Assembly (NCBI RefSeq): GCF_036607905.1
Contig: NZ_CP144555.1
Span: forward strand, 5,642,001-5,706,000
DNA from: Streptomyces sp. SCSIO 75703
GTDB taxonomy: Bacteria > Actinomycetota > Actinomycetes > Streptomycetales > Streptomycetaceae
Reading direction: 5' to 3'
DNA: 64,000 nt
The translations under genes were made by a program, and so were the position numbers. The notes under the pieces were generated by a model, which saw nothing but the letters and a program-made list of their open reading frames with translations, searched no databases and was not told where the DNA came from. Below are positions 16,151 to 25,396 of the stretch, one piece after another (position 1 is the stretch's first letter; each line of letters opens with the position of its first letter).

Positions 16151-16434
16151 GGGGTGCCCAACTCCTCGCTCGCCCACGGGCGCTGGCGCTGCCACCCCGG
16201 CTCGCCCAGGTCGGGCCGGGTGATACCCGGGCCGTGCCGGCCGTACGCCGCGACCGCCCAACGGGCCGCCGCGCGGCGGTGTTCGCGGCGGTGGGCCGGA
16301 ACAGGGACGCTCCGTAAGCCGTCGGGTGCCGGGCACCGTGTCCGCGGGGCGGTGGGGGAGACCCGTACCAGCGCCGTGGCCCGTCCCGGCCGCCCCAGGG
16401 GACGGGCGGCAGCGGGAGCGGTGGTCCACGGCAT
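16147..16434 (-). pseudogene. Possible remnant of the gene upstream of the exonuclease pseudogene
   Basis: A 95-codon minus-strand frame ends in TGA at 16147, overlapping the ATG of the exonuclease pseudogene as ATGA, the pattern of a translationally coupled gene. Its last third (RWAVAAYGRHGPGITRPDLG) looks protein-like, while the first part is low-complexity. I recognise no family. It may be the C-terminal remnant of a decayed gene from the same operon. Low confidence. The rest of the gap up to 16623 holds only a TACCAT (16558-16563), a candidate -10 element for thrS. Confidence 0.3.
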
Positions 16435-16623
16435 CCTGCCCCGCCGCCCCGCCCCAGGCCCCGGGGCCCGTGCCGGTGCCTCCCGCCGCTCCGCCCCTCA
16501 CGGGCCGCGCGCCCCGGGCGCCGGGGAAAGATTTCGCGGTGGGCCGTCCCGGGTCGGTACCATCGCCCCCATGCGTGCGCTCCGGTATGGCGCCGCGGCC
16601 CCACCTTCAGTCAGGAGAGACCG

Positions 16624-18600
16624 GTGTCAGACGTCCGTGTGATCATCCAACGCGATTCCGAGCGGGAAGAACGCGTGGTGACGACGGGCACGACGGCCGC
16701 CGAGCTCTTCGCCGGCGAGCGCTCGGTCATCGCCGCCCGCGTCGACGGAGAGCTGAAAGACCTCGCGTACGAGATCGCCGACGGCGAGAGCGTCGAGGGT
16801 GTCGACATCACCTCCGACGACGGACTGGCCATCCTGCGCCACTCCACCGCGCACGTCATGGCCCAGGCCGTGCAGGAGCTGTTCCCCGAGGCCAAGCTGG
16901 GCATCGGCCCGCCGGTCCGCGACGGCTTCTACTACGACTTCGACGTCGAGGAGCCCTTCCACCCCGATGACCTCAAGGCCATCGAGAAGAAGATGCAGGA
17001 GATCCAGAAGCGCGGACAGCACTTCTCCCGCCGTGTCGTGACCGACGAGGCCGCCCGCGAGGAGCTGGCCGACGAGCCGTACAAGCTGGAGCTGATCGGC
17101 CTCAAGGGCTCCGCGTCCCACGACGACGGCGCGGACGTCGAGGTCGGCGCCGGCGAACTGACGATCTACGACAACCTGGACGCCAAGACCGGCGAGCTGT
17201 GCTGGAAGGACCTCTGCCGCGGTCCCCACCTGCCCTCCACCCGGAACATCCCGGCGTTCAAGCTCATGCGCAACGCCTCCGCCTACTGGCGCGGCAACGA
17301 GAAGAACAAGCAGCTCCAGCGCATCTACGGCACCGCCTGGCCGTCCAAGGCCGAACTGAAGGAGCACCTGGAGTTCCTCGCCGAGGCCGAGAAGCGCGAC
17401 CACCGCAAGCTCGGCGCCGAACTGGACCTCTTCTCGATCCCCGAGCAGATCGGCTCCGGCCTCGCCGTCTTCCACCCCCGGGGCGGCATCATCCGCCGGG
17501 TCATGGAGGACTACTCGCGCCGCCGCCACGAGGAGGAGGGCTACGAGTTCGTCTACACCCCGCACGCCACCAAGGGGAAGCTCTTCGAGACCTCGGGCCA
17601 CCTGGACTGGTACGCCGACGGCATGTACCCGCCCATGCAGCTCGACGAGGGCGTGGACTACTACCTCAAGCCCATGAACTGCCCCATGCACAACCTCGTC
17701 TTCGACGCGCGGGGCCGTTCCTACCGCGAGCTGCCCCTGCGGCTGTTCGAGTTCGGCACGGTCTACCGCTACGAGAAGTCCGGCGTCGTGCACGGCCTCA
17801 CCCGCGCCCGCGGCTTCACCCAGGACGACGCGCACATCTACTGCACCCGCGAGCAGATGGCCGACGAGCTGGACAAGACGCTCACCTTCGTCCTCAATCT
17901 GCTGCGCGACTACGGCCTCACCGACTTCTACCTGGAACTGTCCACCAAGGACGAGACCAAGTTCGTCGGCTCCGACGAAGCCTGGGAAGAGGCCACCGAG
18001 ACGCTGCGCCAGGTCGCCGAGAAGCAGGGCCTGCCCCTCGTCCCCGACCCGGGCGGCGCTGCCTTCTACGGGCCGAAGATCTCCGTCCAGGCCCGCGACG
18101 CCATCGGCCGGACCTGGCAGATGTCGACCGTCCAGCTCGACTTCAACCTGCCGGAGCGCTTCGACCTGGAGTACACCGCCGCCGACGGCACCAAGCAGCG
18201 CCCGGTCATGATCCACCGCGCCCTGTTCGGTTCCATCGAGCGCTTCTTCGCCGTGCTCCTGGAGCACTACGCGGGCGCCTTCCCGGTCTGGCTCGCCCCG
18301 GTCCAGGCGGTGGGCATCCCGGTGGGGGACGCGCACGTGGAGTACCTGCGCGAGTTCGCCGCCGAGGCCCGCCGCAAGGGCCTGCGGGTGGAGGTCGACG
18401 CCTCCTCCGACCGCATGCAGAAGAAGATCCGCAACGCCCAGAAGCAGAAGGTCCCCTTCATGATCATCGTCGGGGACGACGACATGCACGGCGGCACCGT
18501 CTCCTTCCGTCACCGCGACGGGTCGCAGGAGAACGGCATCCCGCGCGACCAGGCGCTGGCCAAGCTCGTCGACGTCGTCGAGCGGCGCGCCCAGGTCTGA
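16624..18600 (+). CDS. thrS: Threonyl-tRNA synthetase
   Basis: A 658-residue class II synthetase charging tRNA-Thr. Order of domains: TGS (about 1-70), the editing/second additional domain with [11 protein letters not shown] near residue 77, the catalytic core (about 260-550) with MNCPMHNL supplying zinc-binding Cys/His, [23 protein letters not shown] (motif 2 region) and [11 protein letters not shown] (motif 3), and the anticodon-binding domain at the C-terminus. The GTG at 16624 is preceded by AGGAGAGACCG. I saw no T-box structure in the short leader. A terminator-like hairpin follows the gene. Confidence 0.97.
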   Translation: MSDVRVIIQRDSEREERVVTTGTTAAELFAGERSVIAARVDGELKDLAYEIADGESVEGVDITSDDGLAILRHSTAHVMAQAVQELFPEAKLGIGPPVRDGFYYDFDVEEPFHPDDLKAIEKKMQEIQKRGQHFSRRVVTDEAAREELADEPYKLELIGLKGSASHDDGADVEVGAGELTIYDNLDAKTGELCWKDLCRGPHLPSTRNIPAFKLMRNASAYWRGNEKNKQLQRIYGTAWPSKAELKEHLEFLAEAEKRDHRKLGAELDLFSIPEQIGSGLAVFHPRGGIIRRVMEDYSRRRHEEEGYEFVYTPHATKGKLFETSGHLDWYADGMYPPMQLDEGVDYYLKPMNCPMHNLVFDARGRSYRELPLRLFEFGTVYRYEKSGVVHGLTRARGFTQDDAHIYCTREQMADELDKTLTFVLNLLRDYGLTDFYLELSTKDETKFVGSDEAWEEATETLRQVAEKQGLPLVPDPGGAAFYGPKISVQARDAIGRTWQMSTVQLDFNLPERFDLEYTAADGTKQRPVMIHRALFGSIERFFAVLLEHYAGAFPVWLAPVQAVGIPVGDAHVEYLREFAAEARRKGLRVEVDASSDRMQKKIRNAQKQKVPFMIIVGDDDMHGGTVSFRHRDGSQENGIPRDQALAKLVDVVERRAQV

Positions 18601-18626
18601 CGACCACGGCGCGACGGTCCGGTCCG

Positions 18627-18652
18627 GGCCCCGGGAGACCATCCCGGGGGCC
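18627..18652 (+). terminator. Hairpin after thrS
   Basis: GGCCCCGGGA and TCCCGGGGGCC around a five-base loop. One base is unpaired and there is no T run, so termination strength is uncertain. Confidence 0.5.
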
Positions 18653-18678
18653 TTGGTCCGGGCCCCCGCGCGACGCCA

Positions 18679-18684
18679 TATGCT
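18679..18684 (+). promoter_or_regulatory. -10 element 7 nt from start codon (leaderless promoter)
   Basis: TATGCT ends 7 nt before the ATG at 18692, with no ribosome binding site between. Confidence 0.5.
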
Positions 18685-18691
18685 GCCTGGT

Positions 18692-19237
18692 ATGACGAGT
18701 GAGCCGGAGCAGCAGATCGGGGTGGGGACGCCGGACGCGTTCCAGCGCCTGTGGACGCCCCACCGGATGGCCTACATCCAGGGGGAGAACAAGCCGAGCG
18801 GCCCCGGGGCCGGCGACGGCTGCCCCTTCTGCGCCGTGCCGGCCATGTCCGACGAGGAAGGGCTCGTCGTCACCCGCGGCGAGCACGTCTTCGCGCTGCT
18901 CAACCTCTACCCGTACACCGGCGGCCACCTGATGACCGTGCCCTACCGGCACGTCGCCGACTACACCGAACTGACCGGGGAGGAGACGGCCGAGCTGGCA
19001 CTCCTCACCCAGCAGGCGATGACGGCCCTGCGCGCCGCCTCCGGTGCCCAGGGCTTCAACATCGGCATGAACCAGGGCGCGGTCGCCGGCGCGGGCATCG
19101 CCGCCCACCTCCACCAGCACATCGTGCCCCGCTGGGGCGGCGACACGAACTTCATGCCGGTCGTCGGTCACACCAAGGTGCTGCCCCAGCTCCTCGGCGA
19201 CACCCGCGCCCTGCTCGCCGAGGCGTGGCCCGCCTGA
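18692..19237 (+). CDS. HIT-family protein, Ap4A phosphorylase-like
   Basis: A 181-residue histidine-triad protein. The catalytic triad HLHQHIVPRW is near residue 132. A CPFC motif lies near residue 43, and LNLYPYTGGHLMTVPYRHV near 70 shapes the nucleotide pocket. The mycobacterial counterpart in the same place (Rv2613c, next to pgsA) was reported to split diadenosine tetraphosphate by phosphorolysis, so that role is a reasonable inference here. In Mycobacterium pgsA follows directly; here a membrane protein and an EF-G-like gene on the opposite strand lie between. Confidence 0.9.
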   Translation: MTSEPEQQIGVGTPDAFQRLWTPHRMAYIQGENKPSGPGAGDGCPFCAVPAMSDEEGLVVTRGEHVFALLNLYPYTGGHLMTVPYRHVADYTELTGEETAELALLTQQAMTALRAASGAQGFNIGMNQGAVAGAGIAAHLHQHIVPRWGGDTNFMPVVGHTKVLPQLLGDTRALLAEAWPA

Positions 19238-19301
19238 GCCGGGGAACGCCGGGCCGCCGGGCGAGGTCCCGCCCCGCCCGGCACCGCCGGCGCACGGCGC
19301 T

Positions 19302-20963
19302 CTACGCGTCGTAGAGGTCGGCCTTCTTCGGCGCCACGTCCTGCACCGCCCCGCTGAGGGCCGCCGACCGCGCGCCGAACTTGGACGTGTCCACGCCGTT
19401 CTCGTCGAGGACGCGGAGCGCGGCCGAGTGCACCGCCCGCAGCACCGGGGTGGCCGCGCGCAGCGCGTCGTCGGCCATGAAGCGGTGCCGCCACGGCTGA
19501 TCCGCCCACGCGTGGCGCAGCCCGAAGGGCTCCGGCAGGCCCATCGTGCCGCCGAGCCAGTTGAGCAGCGGCGGATACCAGGTCAGCGGCGCCCGGACGG
19601 CGAGCCGCACCACCTCGTTGGCGTCCACCAGCGGGAGCTTCACCGTACGGCTCTCCCACGGCTTGAACGCCTTCGTGACCGACTTCGACGGCGCCGAGGG
19701 CTTGGTCGTGAACAGCGAGTTCACCGGGCCCAGGGCGTGGCCGGTGACCTCGATGCGCAGCGTGGAGTGGAGCACGGTCACCGTGATCAGCATCGTGATC
19801 ACCAACTGGCCGTCCCACAGCGTCCACTGCACGCCCAGGTAGTGCCGGTCACCCGCGCCGAACTGCTGCTTGTTGCAGATCTCCTGTATGGCGTGCGGCT
19901 TGACCTGGTACGCCTCGACGTCCGTGCCGCCCGGACGGGTGACCGACCCGGCGTTCTCCCCGACCGGTGTGACGATCCAGTGGCGTACGGAGGGCTTCGG
20001 GAAGCCGCCCGTGTTCAGCGGGCCGCGCTCCAGTTGGGCGAGCTGGTCGTGGATGGACCGTATGACGTCCCAGCTCCGGAAGGGGTGGATCTCCCGGCCC
20101 GGGTCGGCGGACACCAGCTCCTCCGCGAGCTGCCAGCTTCCCCAGCGGGTGCCCATCCCGAGGATGCCCTTGGGGCCCGCGTAGAAGACCGAGTTGGACT
20201 GCTGCTCGGCGCTCAGCCTGGCCAGCGACTGCCGCAGTTGCTCGGCGGCGGTCTCGTTCGGGTTGCTGGGGACGGCCTCGGGCACCTTGGCGCCCACGCC
20301 GCTGCCGGAGAGCAGTCCGTCCCAGCGCTCGCGCAGGTCCCCGGCCGTCGCCTCGCAGAGCCGCTTGGCCAGGAACCAGCCGACCACGGGCATCACCACG
20401 GCCGCTCGCGCGTACCAGGCCCAGAGGCCGGCGAAGGGCATCTTGATCAGGAACAGCACCGCGAGGACGCCGATCGCGGCGAGCGCCGCGGAACCGAGGG
20501 TCCCGGCCCGCTTGTTCTGCGCCTTGGCGACGGTGGCGCGGATCTGGAACCCCAGCAGCCACACCAGCATCCCGGGCAGGAAGAGCACCCCGCACAGGAG
20601 GATCACCGCGGTCAGCTTGTTGTCCCGGGCCTTGCGGATGCCGTTGGCGGCCAGGCAGTGCTCGACCACCACCTGCGGCTCGGTGCCGAACGACTGGATC
20701 AGGGCGTTGCGCCCGCTGCCCAGCATGCGGGCGACGACCGCGTTGGAGAACGCCTCGCCCAGGTTGGGACGGAAGATCGTGGCCCACGAGCGGCCGGCGT
20801 TGACCGTGGTCTTGTGCCAGTCGTTGTCGGCCTTCTTGATCTCCTCCATCTCGTTGTCCCGGTACGCGGCGGAGGCCAGCGCGAAGGTGGGCGCCTGCCC
20901 TCCGGCGCCCGCTCGCGGAACCTGCGGTCCGAAGAAGTCCGCGAATCCGCCGTCAGCGCTCAT
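19302..20963 (-). CDS. Membrane protein of unknown function
   Basis: A 553-residue protein. The N-terminal 110 residues are soluble and hydrophilic. Two hydrophobic stretches follow around residues 118-140 (LTAVILLCGVLFLPGMLVWLL) and 155-200 (LAAIGVLAVLFLI and AAVVMPVVGWFLA), giving three or four helices. The remaining 350 residues are soluble apart from a hydrophobic stretch near 400 (LVITMLITVTVLHSTL). I recognise no domain. Homologues occupy the same place in S. coelicolor (from memory). It and the EF-G-like gene point leftward, against the phosphatidylinositol genes. Confidence 0.8.
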   Translation of the reverse strand: MSADGGFADFFGPQVPRAGAGGQAPTFALASAAYRDNEMEEIKKADNDWHKTTVNAGRSWATIFRPNLGEAFSNAVVARMLGSGRNALIQSFGTEPQVVVEHCLAANGIRKARDNKLTAVILLCGVLFLPGMLVWLLGFQIRATVAKAQNKRAGTLGSAALAAIGVLAVLFLIKMPFAGLWAWYARAAVVMPVVGWFLAKRLCEATAGDLRERWDGLLSGSGVGAKVPEAVPSNPNETAAEQLRQSLARLSAEQQSNSVFYAGPKGILGMGTRWGSWQLAEELVSADPGREIHPFRSWDVIRSIHDQLAQLERGPLNTGGFPKPSVRHWIVTPVGENAGSVTRPGGTDVEAYQVKPHAIQEICNKQQFGAGDRHYLGVQWTLWDGQLVITMLITVTVLHSTLRIEVTGHALGPVNSLFTTKPSAPSKSVTKAFKPWESRTVKLPLVDANEVVRLAVRAPLTWYPPLLNWLGGTMGLPEPFGLRHAWADQPWRHRFMADDALRAATPVLRAVHSAALRVLDENGVDTSKFGARSAALSGAVQDVAPKKADLYDA

Positions 20964-21120
20964 TCCCGCCCCCGATCGCCATCACTGCTGCTCCTCGGGC
21001 CTTCCCGACTTCCCTGACGCGCACACCTGTTGATCAGGTCATCAGCGTATCCGCCGCCGGGGTCCCGCGTCAGCGGACGGTCAAAGGCGCCCCCGGATGC
21101 GCCCGTTGCCCCCGGGACGC

Positions 21121-21300
21121 GCCCTCGCGCGCGGGTCCGGCGCGCGGCCGTCGGACCGCACCCGCGCGCGAGCGGACCCGCCGGCCTTCCGCGCATCGAG
21201 CCCTGACCCGGCACACCGGCCCCGCGCGCGAGGGGCCCGGGTCGACGGCGAGTTGTCGGGGCGCCTGCTCTTCCACCGGCCCCGCGCGCGAGGGGCCCGG
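21121..21300. repeat. Cluster of GC-rich short repeats between two minus-strand genes
   Basis: A 27-bp sequence containing CCCCGCGCGCGAGGGGC occurs at 21214-21240 and again exactly 60 bp on at 21274-21300. A degraded inverted version is near 21121-21139 and another fragment near 21161-21177. Each copy is partly self-complementary. The cluster follows the EF-G-like gene on its transcribed strand and may end its transcript. The rest of the 344-bp gap (20964-21307) holds no gene I can support. Confidence 0.65.
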
Positions 21301-21307
21301 CGGCCGG

Positions 21308-23533
21308 TCAGGACGCCGTGCCCACCGTCTCGCGCAGCCGCTCGGCGATCTGCGGCGGCACCGGTTCGTGGCGGGCGTAGCGGCGGCCGAACCGCGCGGT
21401 GCCGTGCGAGAGGGAGCGCAGGTCGACCGCGTACCGGCCGATCTCCGTCTCGGGCGCCTCGGCGCGGACCAGGGTCCGGCCGCCGCCGGTCTGCTCGGTG
21501 CCGAGCACCCGCCCGCGCCGCCCGGACAGATCGCCCAGCACGGCGCCCACGTAGTCGTCGGCGACCAGGACGCTCACCTCCGCCACCGGTTCCAGCAGCA
21601 GGACCCCGGCGTCCGCGGCGGCCTCCCGCAGGGCCAGCGCCCCGGCCGTCTGGAAGGCGGCGTCGGAGGAGTCCACCGAGTGCGCCTTGCCGTCCAGCAG
21701 CGTCACCCGCACGTCGGTCAGCGGATGACCGGTGGCGACCCCGCGGGCCGCCTGGGCGCGCACGCCCTTCTCGACCGACGGGACGAACTGGCGCGGCACC
21801 GCGCCGCCCACCACCCGGTCCACGAACTCGATCCCCGAGCCGACCGGCAGTGGCTCCACCTCGATCGTGCAGATCGCGTACTGCCCGTGCCCGCCGGACT
21901 GCTTGACGTGCCGCCCGCGCGCCGTCGCCCGTCCGCCGAAGGTCTCCCGCAGCGCGACCCGGTGCGGCACCACGTCCACCCGCACGCCGAACCGGCCGCG
22001 CAGCCGCTCCAGCGCCACGTCCGCGTGCGCCTCGCCCAGGCACCACAGGACCACCTGGTGGGTGTCCGGGTTCTGCTCCAGCCGCATCGTCGGGTCCTCG
22101 GCGACCAGCCGGGCGAGCCCCTGAGAGAGCCGGTCCTCGTCCGCCTTGCCGTGCGCCCGGATGGCGAGCGGGAGGAGGGGGTCCGGCATCTCCCAGGGCG
22201 TCATCAGCAGCGGGTCCTCCCGGTTCGAGAGGGTGTCCCCCGTCTCCGCCCGCCCCAGCCGGGCCACGCACCCCAGATCACCGGCGATCACCTCGGCGAC
22301 CGGCCGCTGCTGCCGGCCGAAGGGCGTGGTCAGCGCGCCGGCTCGCTCGTCGGCCTCGTGCGGTCCGCCGTCCTCCCGGGCTCCGCCGGTGCCGTTGCCG
22401 TTGCCGGACGCACCGTGCCCGAGGACGTGCACCGCATGGTCGGGGCGCAGGGTGCCGGAGAAGACGCGGACCAGGGAGATCCGGCCCACGTACGGGTCGG
22501 AGGACGTCTTCACCACCTCGGCGAGCAGCGCGCCGGCCGGGTCACAGGCGCGCGGCTCGCGCGGCGCGCCGCCGGGTGTCGTCAGCGGCGGCACGGTCCG
22601 CTCGGGCGGGGTCGGGAACCCGCCGGTGACCAGCTCCAGCAACTCGACCGTGCCGAGCCCCTGCCGGGCCCCCTCGGCGGCGGGCGCGGCGGCCAGGACC
22701 GGGAAGAACACCCCCCGGGCCACCGCCCGCTCCAGGCCCCGGACGAGCGTCGGGACGTCGACGTCCTCACCGCCGAGGTAGCGGTCCATCAGGGTCTCGT
22801 CCTCGCTCTCCGCGATGATCCCCTCGATGAGCCGGGCGCGCGCCTCCTCGACCGGCGCCAGGTGCTCCGGACCCGGCGCGGACTCGGCGCGCTCCCCGGC
22901 GGAGTAGTCGTACAGCCGCCGCGGGAGCAGACCGGCCAGCCCGGTCACGGGCGCGTGCCCGTCGGGGCCCGCGGGCCCGCGCAGCGGCAGGTGGAGCGGC
23001 AGCACGGCGTCGGGGTCGTCGGCGCCGAACGCCCGCGCGCACATCCGGGTCATCTCCTCGAAGCCGGCCCGCGCGGCCTCCAGGTGCGTGATCACGATGG
23101 CCCGGGGCATGCCGACGGCCGCGCACTCCTCCCACACCACGCGGGTCGGGCCGTCCACGCCGTCGGCGGCCGAGACGACGAAGAGGGCCGCGTCCGCCGC
23201 CCGCAGACCGGCCCTCAGCTCCCCGACGAAGTCGGCGTACCCGGGGGTGTCGAGGAGGTTGACCTTCACCCCGTCCCACGTGACCGGCACCAGGGAGAGC
23301 TGGACCGAGCGCCGCTGCCGGTGCTCGATCTCGTCGTAGTCGGAGACGCAGCCGCCGTCCTCCACGCGGCCCGCCCGGTTCACCGCCCCCGCGGTCAGCG
23401 CGAGCGCCTCCACCAGGGTCGTCTTCCCCGCTCCGGAGGAGCCGACCAGCACCACGTTCCGTACGGACGCGGGGTGGCCGGCCGCTGTCGCCCCGCCGGC
23501 GGCTCCGGGGTGGGTGTGTGCCTTGTCGCCCAT
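21308..23533 (-). CDS. EF-G-like GTPase (EF-G2 type) with degenerate G4 motif
   Basis: A 741-residue protein with EF-G domain order. The G domain has P-loop GSSGAGKT (31-38) and DTPGYADF (95-102). EF-G domains II to V follow, including VSVLVADDYVGAVLGDLSGRRG in the C-terminal domain. The usual NKxD guanine-specificity motif is replaced by THLE (149-152), and the switch I region (RRSVQLSLVPV) departs from the RGITI consensus. Such EF-G2 paralogues exist in actinobacteria, and the M. smegmatis one was reported not to support translocation. Role unknown; normal elongation is unlikely. ATG 23533 is preceded by GGGAGG. Longer open frame upstream is not family sequence. Confidence 0.88.
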   Translation of the reverse strand: MGDKAHTHPGAAGGATAAGHPASVRNVVLVGSSGAGKTTLVEALALTAGAVNRAGRVEDGGCVSDYDEIEHRQRRSVQLSLVPVTWDGVKVNLLDTPGYADFVGELRAGLRAADAALFVVSAADGVDGPTRVVWEECAAVGMPRAIVITHLEAARAGFEEMTRMCARAFGADDPDAVLPLHLPLRGPAGPDGHAPVTGLAGLLPRRLYDYSAGERAESAPGPEHLAPVEEARARLIEGIIAESEDETLMDRYLGGEDVDVPTLVRGLERAVARGVFFPVLAAAPAAEGARQGLGTVELLELVTGGFPTPPERTVPPLTTPGGAPREPRACDPAGALLAEVVKTSSDPYVGRISLVRVFSGTLRPDHAVHVLGHGASGNGNGTGGAREDGGPHEADERAGALTTPFGRQQRPVAEVIAGDLGCVARLGRAETGDTLSNREDPLLMTPWEMPDPLLPLAIRAHGKADEDRLSQGLARLVAEDPTMRLEQNPDTHQVVLWCLGEAHADVALERLRGRFGVRVDVVPHRVALRETFGGRATARGRHVKQSGGHGQYAICTIEVEPLPVGSGIEFVDRVVGGAVPRQFVPSVEKGVRAQAARGVATGHPLTDVRVTLLDGKAHSVDSSDAAFQTAGALALREAAADAGVLLLEPVAEVSVLVADDYVGAVLGDLSGRRGRVLGTEQTGGGRTLVRAEAPETEIGRYAVDLRSLSHGTARFGRRYARHEPVPPQIAERLRETVGTAS

Positions 23534-23786
23534 GTCCTTGCCTCCCGTGCACGGTGAGGTCGCTGGGGGCGCGGACGGGCGGGCCGCGTGCACCGGCGGC
23601 TCCGGCGACGCCCGCGGTACTTCGAGCTTTCCACTCCCGTCAGCCCGCGTCCATACGAAGGGCCCGGTCCCCGCCCGGGGCCGGGACGGGCCCGGGTGCG
23701 GCCGTCGACCACGCCCCCGCGTGACTACGATGGGCCAGCCGGCGGCCAGCAGGGGCCGCGCGGCGACACCGACCTCCGGGAAGGCC

Positions 23787-24452
23787 ATGCTGAACAAGTA
23801 CGCGCGTGCATTCTTCACGCGTGTCCTCACACCGTTCGCCGCGTTTCTCATCCGCCGGGGCGTCAGCCCGGACACGGTCACACTGATCGGCACGGCCGGT
23901 GTGGTCGCGGGTGCGCTGGTCTTCTATCCCCTGGGAGAGTTCTTCTGGGGCACGGTCGTGATCACCCTCTTCGTCTTCTCCGACCTCGTCGACGGCAACA
24001 TGGCCCGCCAGCTCGGCCGCTCCAGCCGCTGGGGCGCCTTCCTGGACTCCACCCTGGACCGGGTCGCCGACGGCGCGGTCTTCGCCGGCTTCGCCCTCTG
24101 GTACGCGGGCCGCGGCGACGACACCGTCCTGTGCGCGGTCGCCATCTTCTGCCTCGCCAGCGGGCAGGTGGTCTCGTACACCAAGGCGCGCGGCGAGTCG
24201 ATCGGGCTGCCGGTCGCCGTCAACGGGCTGATCGAGCGGGCCGAGCGGCTGGTGATCTCGCTGGTCGCCGCCGGTTTCGCCGGCCTGCACAAGTTCGGCG
24301 TGCCCGGCATCCAGTACCTGCTGCCCGTCGCCCTGTGGATCGTCGCCGTCGGCAGCCTCGTCACGCTGGTCCAGCGCGTCGTCACCGTCCGCCGCGAGTC
24401 CGCGGAGGCGGAGGCCGCCGAGAGGGGCCAGGGATCCGAGGCGGCCACGTGA
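23787..24452 (+). CDS. pgsA: Phosphatidylinositol phosphate synthase (CDP-alcohol phosphatidyltransferase)
   Basis: A 221-residue integral membrane enzyme. The CDP-alcohol phosphotransferase signature DG-x2-AR-x8-G-x3-D-x3-D is complete: DGNMARQLGRSSRWGAFLD, then STLD. Six hydrophobic helices span about residues 20-200. In actinobacteria this enzyme joins CDP-diacylglycerol with inositol-1-phosphate. It is the first gene of pgsA-acyltransferase-pimA, coupled to the next by a GTGA overlap. The ATG 23787 follows GGGAAGG; an upstream in-frame ATG would add a Gly/Ala-rich extension and was rejected. Confidence 0.93.
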   Translation: MLNKYARAFFTRVLTPFAAFLIRRGVSPDTVTLIGTAGVVAGALVFYPLGEFFWGTVVITLFVFSDLVDGNMARQLGRSSRWGAFLDSTLDRVADGAVFAGFALWYAGRGDDTVLCAVAIFCLASGQVVSYTKARGESIGLPVAVNGLIERAERLVISLVAAGFAGLHKFGVPGIQYLLPVALWIVAVGSLVTLVQRVVTVRRESAEAEAAERGQGSEAAT

Positions 24453-25396
24453 GCGCCCGGGACCGGCTGACCGACACCCTGTACGGCGCCGGCTGGGCCA
24501 CGGTGAAGAAGCTCCCCGAGCCCGTCGCCGTCCGCCTCGGACGCACCCTCGCGGACGCCGCCTGGAAGCGGCGCGGCACGGGCGTGCGGCGGCTGGAGAG
24601 CAACTACGCGCGCGTGCTGCCCGGCGCGGGACCCGAGCGGCTGGCCGAGCTCTCCCGCGCGGGCATGCGCTCCTACCTGCGCTACTGGATGGAGTCCTTC
24701 CGGCTCCCGGCCTGGGGCGTCGAACGCATCGCGTCCGGCTTCGCCCCCAAGGACCTGCACCACCTGACCGACGGCATGGCCGCCGGCCGGGGCGTCGTCC
24801 TCGCCCTGCCCCACCTCGCCAACTGGGACCTGGCCGGCGCCTGGGTCACCACGCACCTGGGCATCCCCTTCACCACGGTCGCCGAGCGCCTCAAGCCGGA
24901 GACCCTCTACGACCGCTTCGTCGCCTACCGCGAGGGCCTGGGCATGGAGGTCCTCCCGCACAGCGGCGGCACCGCCTTCGGCACCCTCGCCCGGCGGCTG
25001 CGCGAGGGGGGTCTGGTCTGCCTGGTCGCCGACCGGGACCTGTCCGCCTCCGGCGTCGAGGTCGAGTTCTTCGGCGCGACCGCCCGGATGCCCGCCGGGC
25101 CCGCCCTGCTCGCCCAGCAGACCGGCGCGGCCCTGCTGCCGGTGACGCTCTGGTACGACGACTCCCCGGTGATGCGCGGCCGGGTCCACCCGCCGGTCGA
25201 GGTGCCCGGGCAGGGCACGCGGGCCGAGCGGACCGCCGCGATGACGCAGGCCCTCGCCGACGCCTTCGCCGGCGGCATCGCCGAGCACCCCGAGGACTGG
25301 CACATGCTCCAGCGCCTGTGGCTCGCCGACCTCGACCCCGCGAAGGCGCCGGGCGCCCGGCGCGGGGACGGCGCACCGGAACGGGGTGCCCCGTGA
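24449..25396 (+). CDS. Phosphatidylinositol mannoside acyltransferase (PatA-like, LpxL family)
   Basis: A 315-residue lysophospholipid acyltransferase of the HtrB/LpxL type. The catalytic HX4D motif is HLANWD near residue 125, and FFGATARMPAGPALLAQQTG lies near 210. In Mycobacterium the gene in the same position (Rv2611c) acylates phosphatidylinositol mannosides, and I infer the same role. GTG 24449 overlaps the pgsA stop, and its own stop overlaps the GTG of pimA, so all three are translationally coupled. It is expected at the inner face of the membrane. Confidence 0.9.
   Translation: MSARDRLTDTLYGAGWATVKKLPEPVAVRLGRTLADAAWKRRGTGVRRLESNYARVLPGAGPERLAELSRAGMRSYLRYWMESFRLPAWGVERIASGFAPKDLHHLTDGMAAGRGVVLALPHLANWDLAGAWVTTHLGIPFTTVAERLKPETLYDRFVAYREGLGMEVLPHSGGTAFGTLARRLREGGLVCLVADRDLSASGVEVEFFGATARMPAGPALLAQQTGAALLPVTLWYDDSPVMRGRVHPPVEVPGQGTRAERTAAMTQALADAFAGGIAEHPEDWHMLQRLWLADLDPAKAPGARRGDGAPERGAP

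Noticed and set aside
15365-16501. Intact 378-residue protein on the minus strand
   Set aside because: Only fragments resemble the exonuclease and its other parts are in different frames; the long frame also covers a tRNA gene at its end.
16500-16623. T-box leader upstream of thrS
   Set aside because: No specifier-loop hairpin or T-box sequence is visible and the leader is short; actinobacterial thrS usually lacks one.
24449-25396. Lipid A acyltransferase function (LpxL)
   Set aside because: The organism is a Gram-positive actinomycete and the gene lies between pgsA and pimA, so a phosphatidylinositol mannoside role is far more likely.
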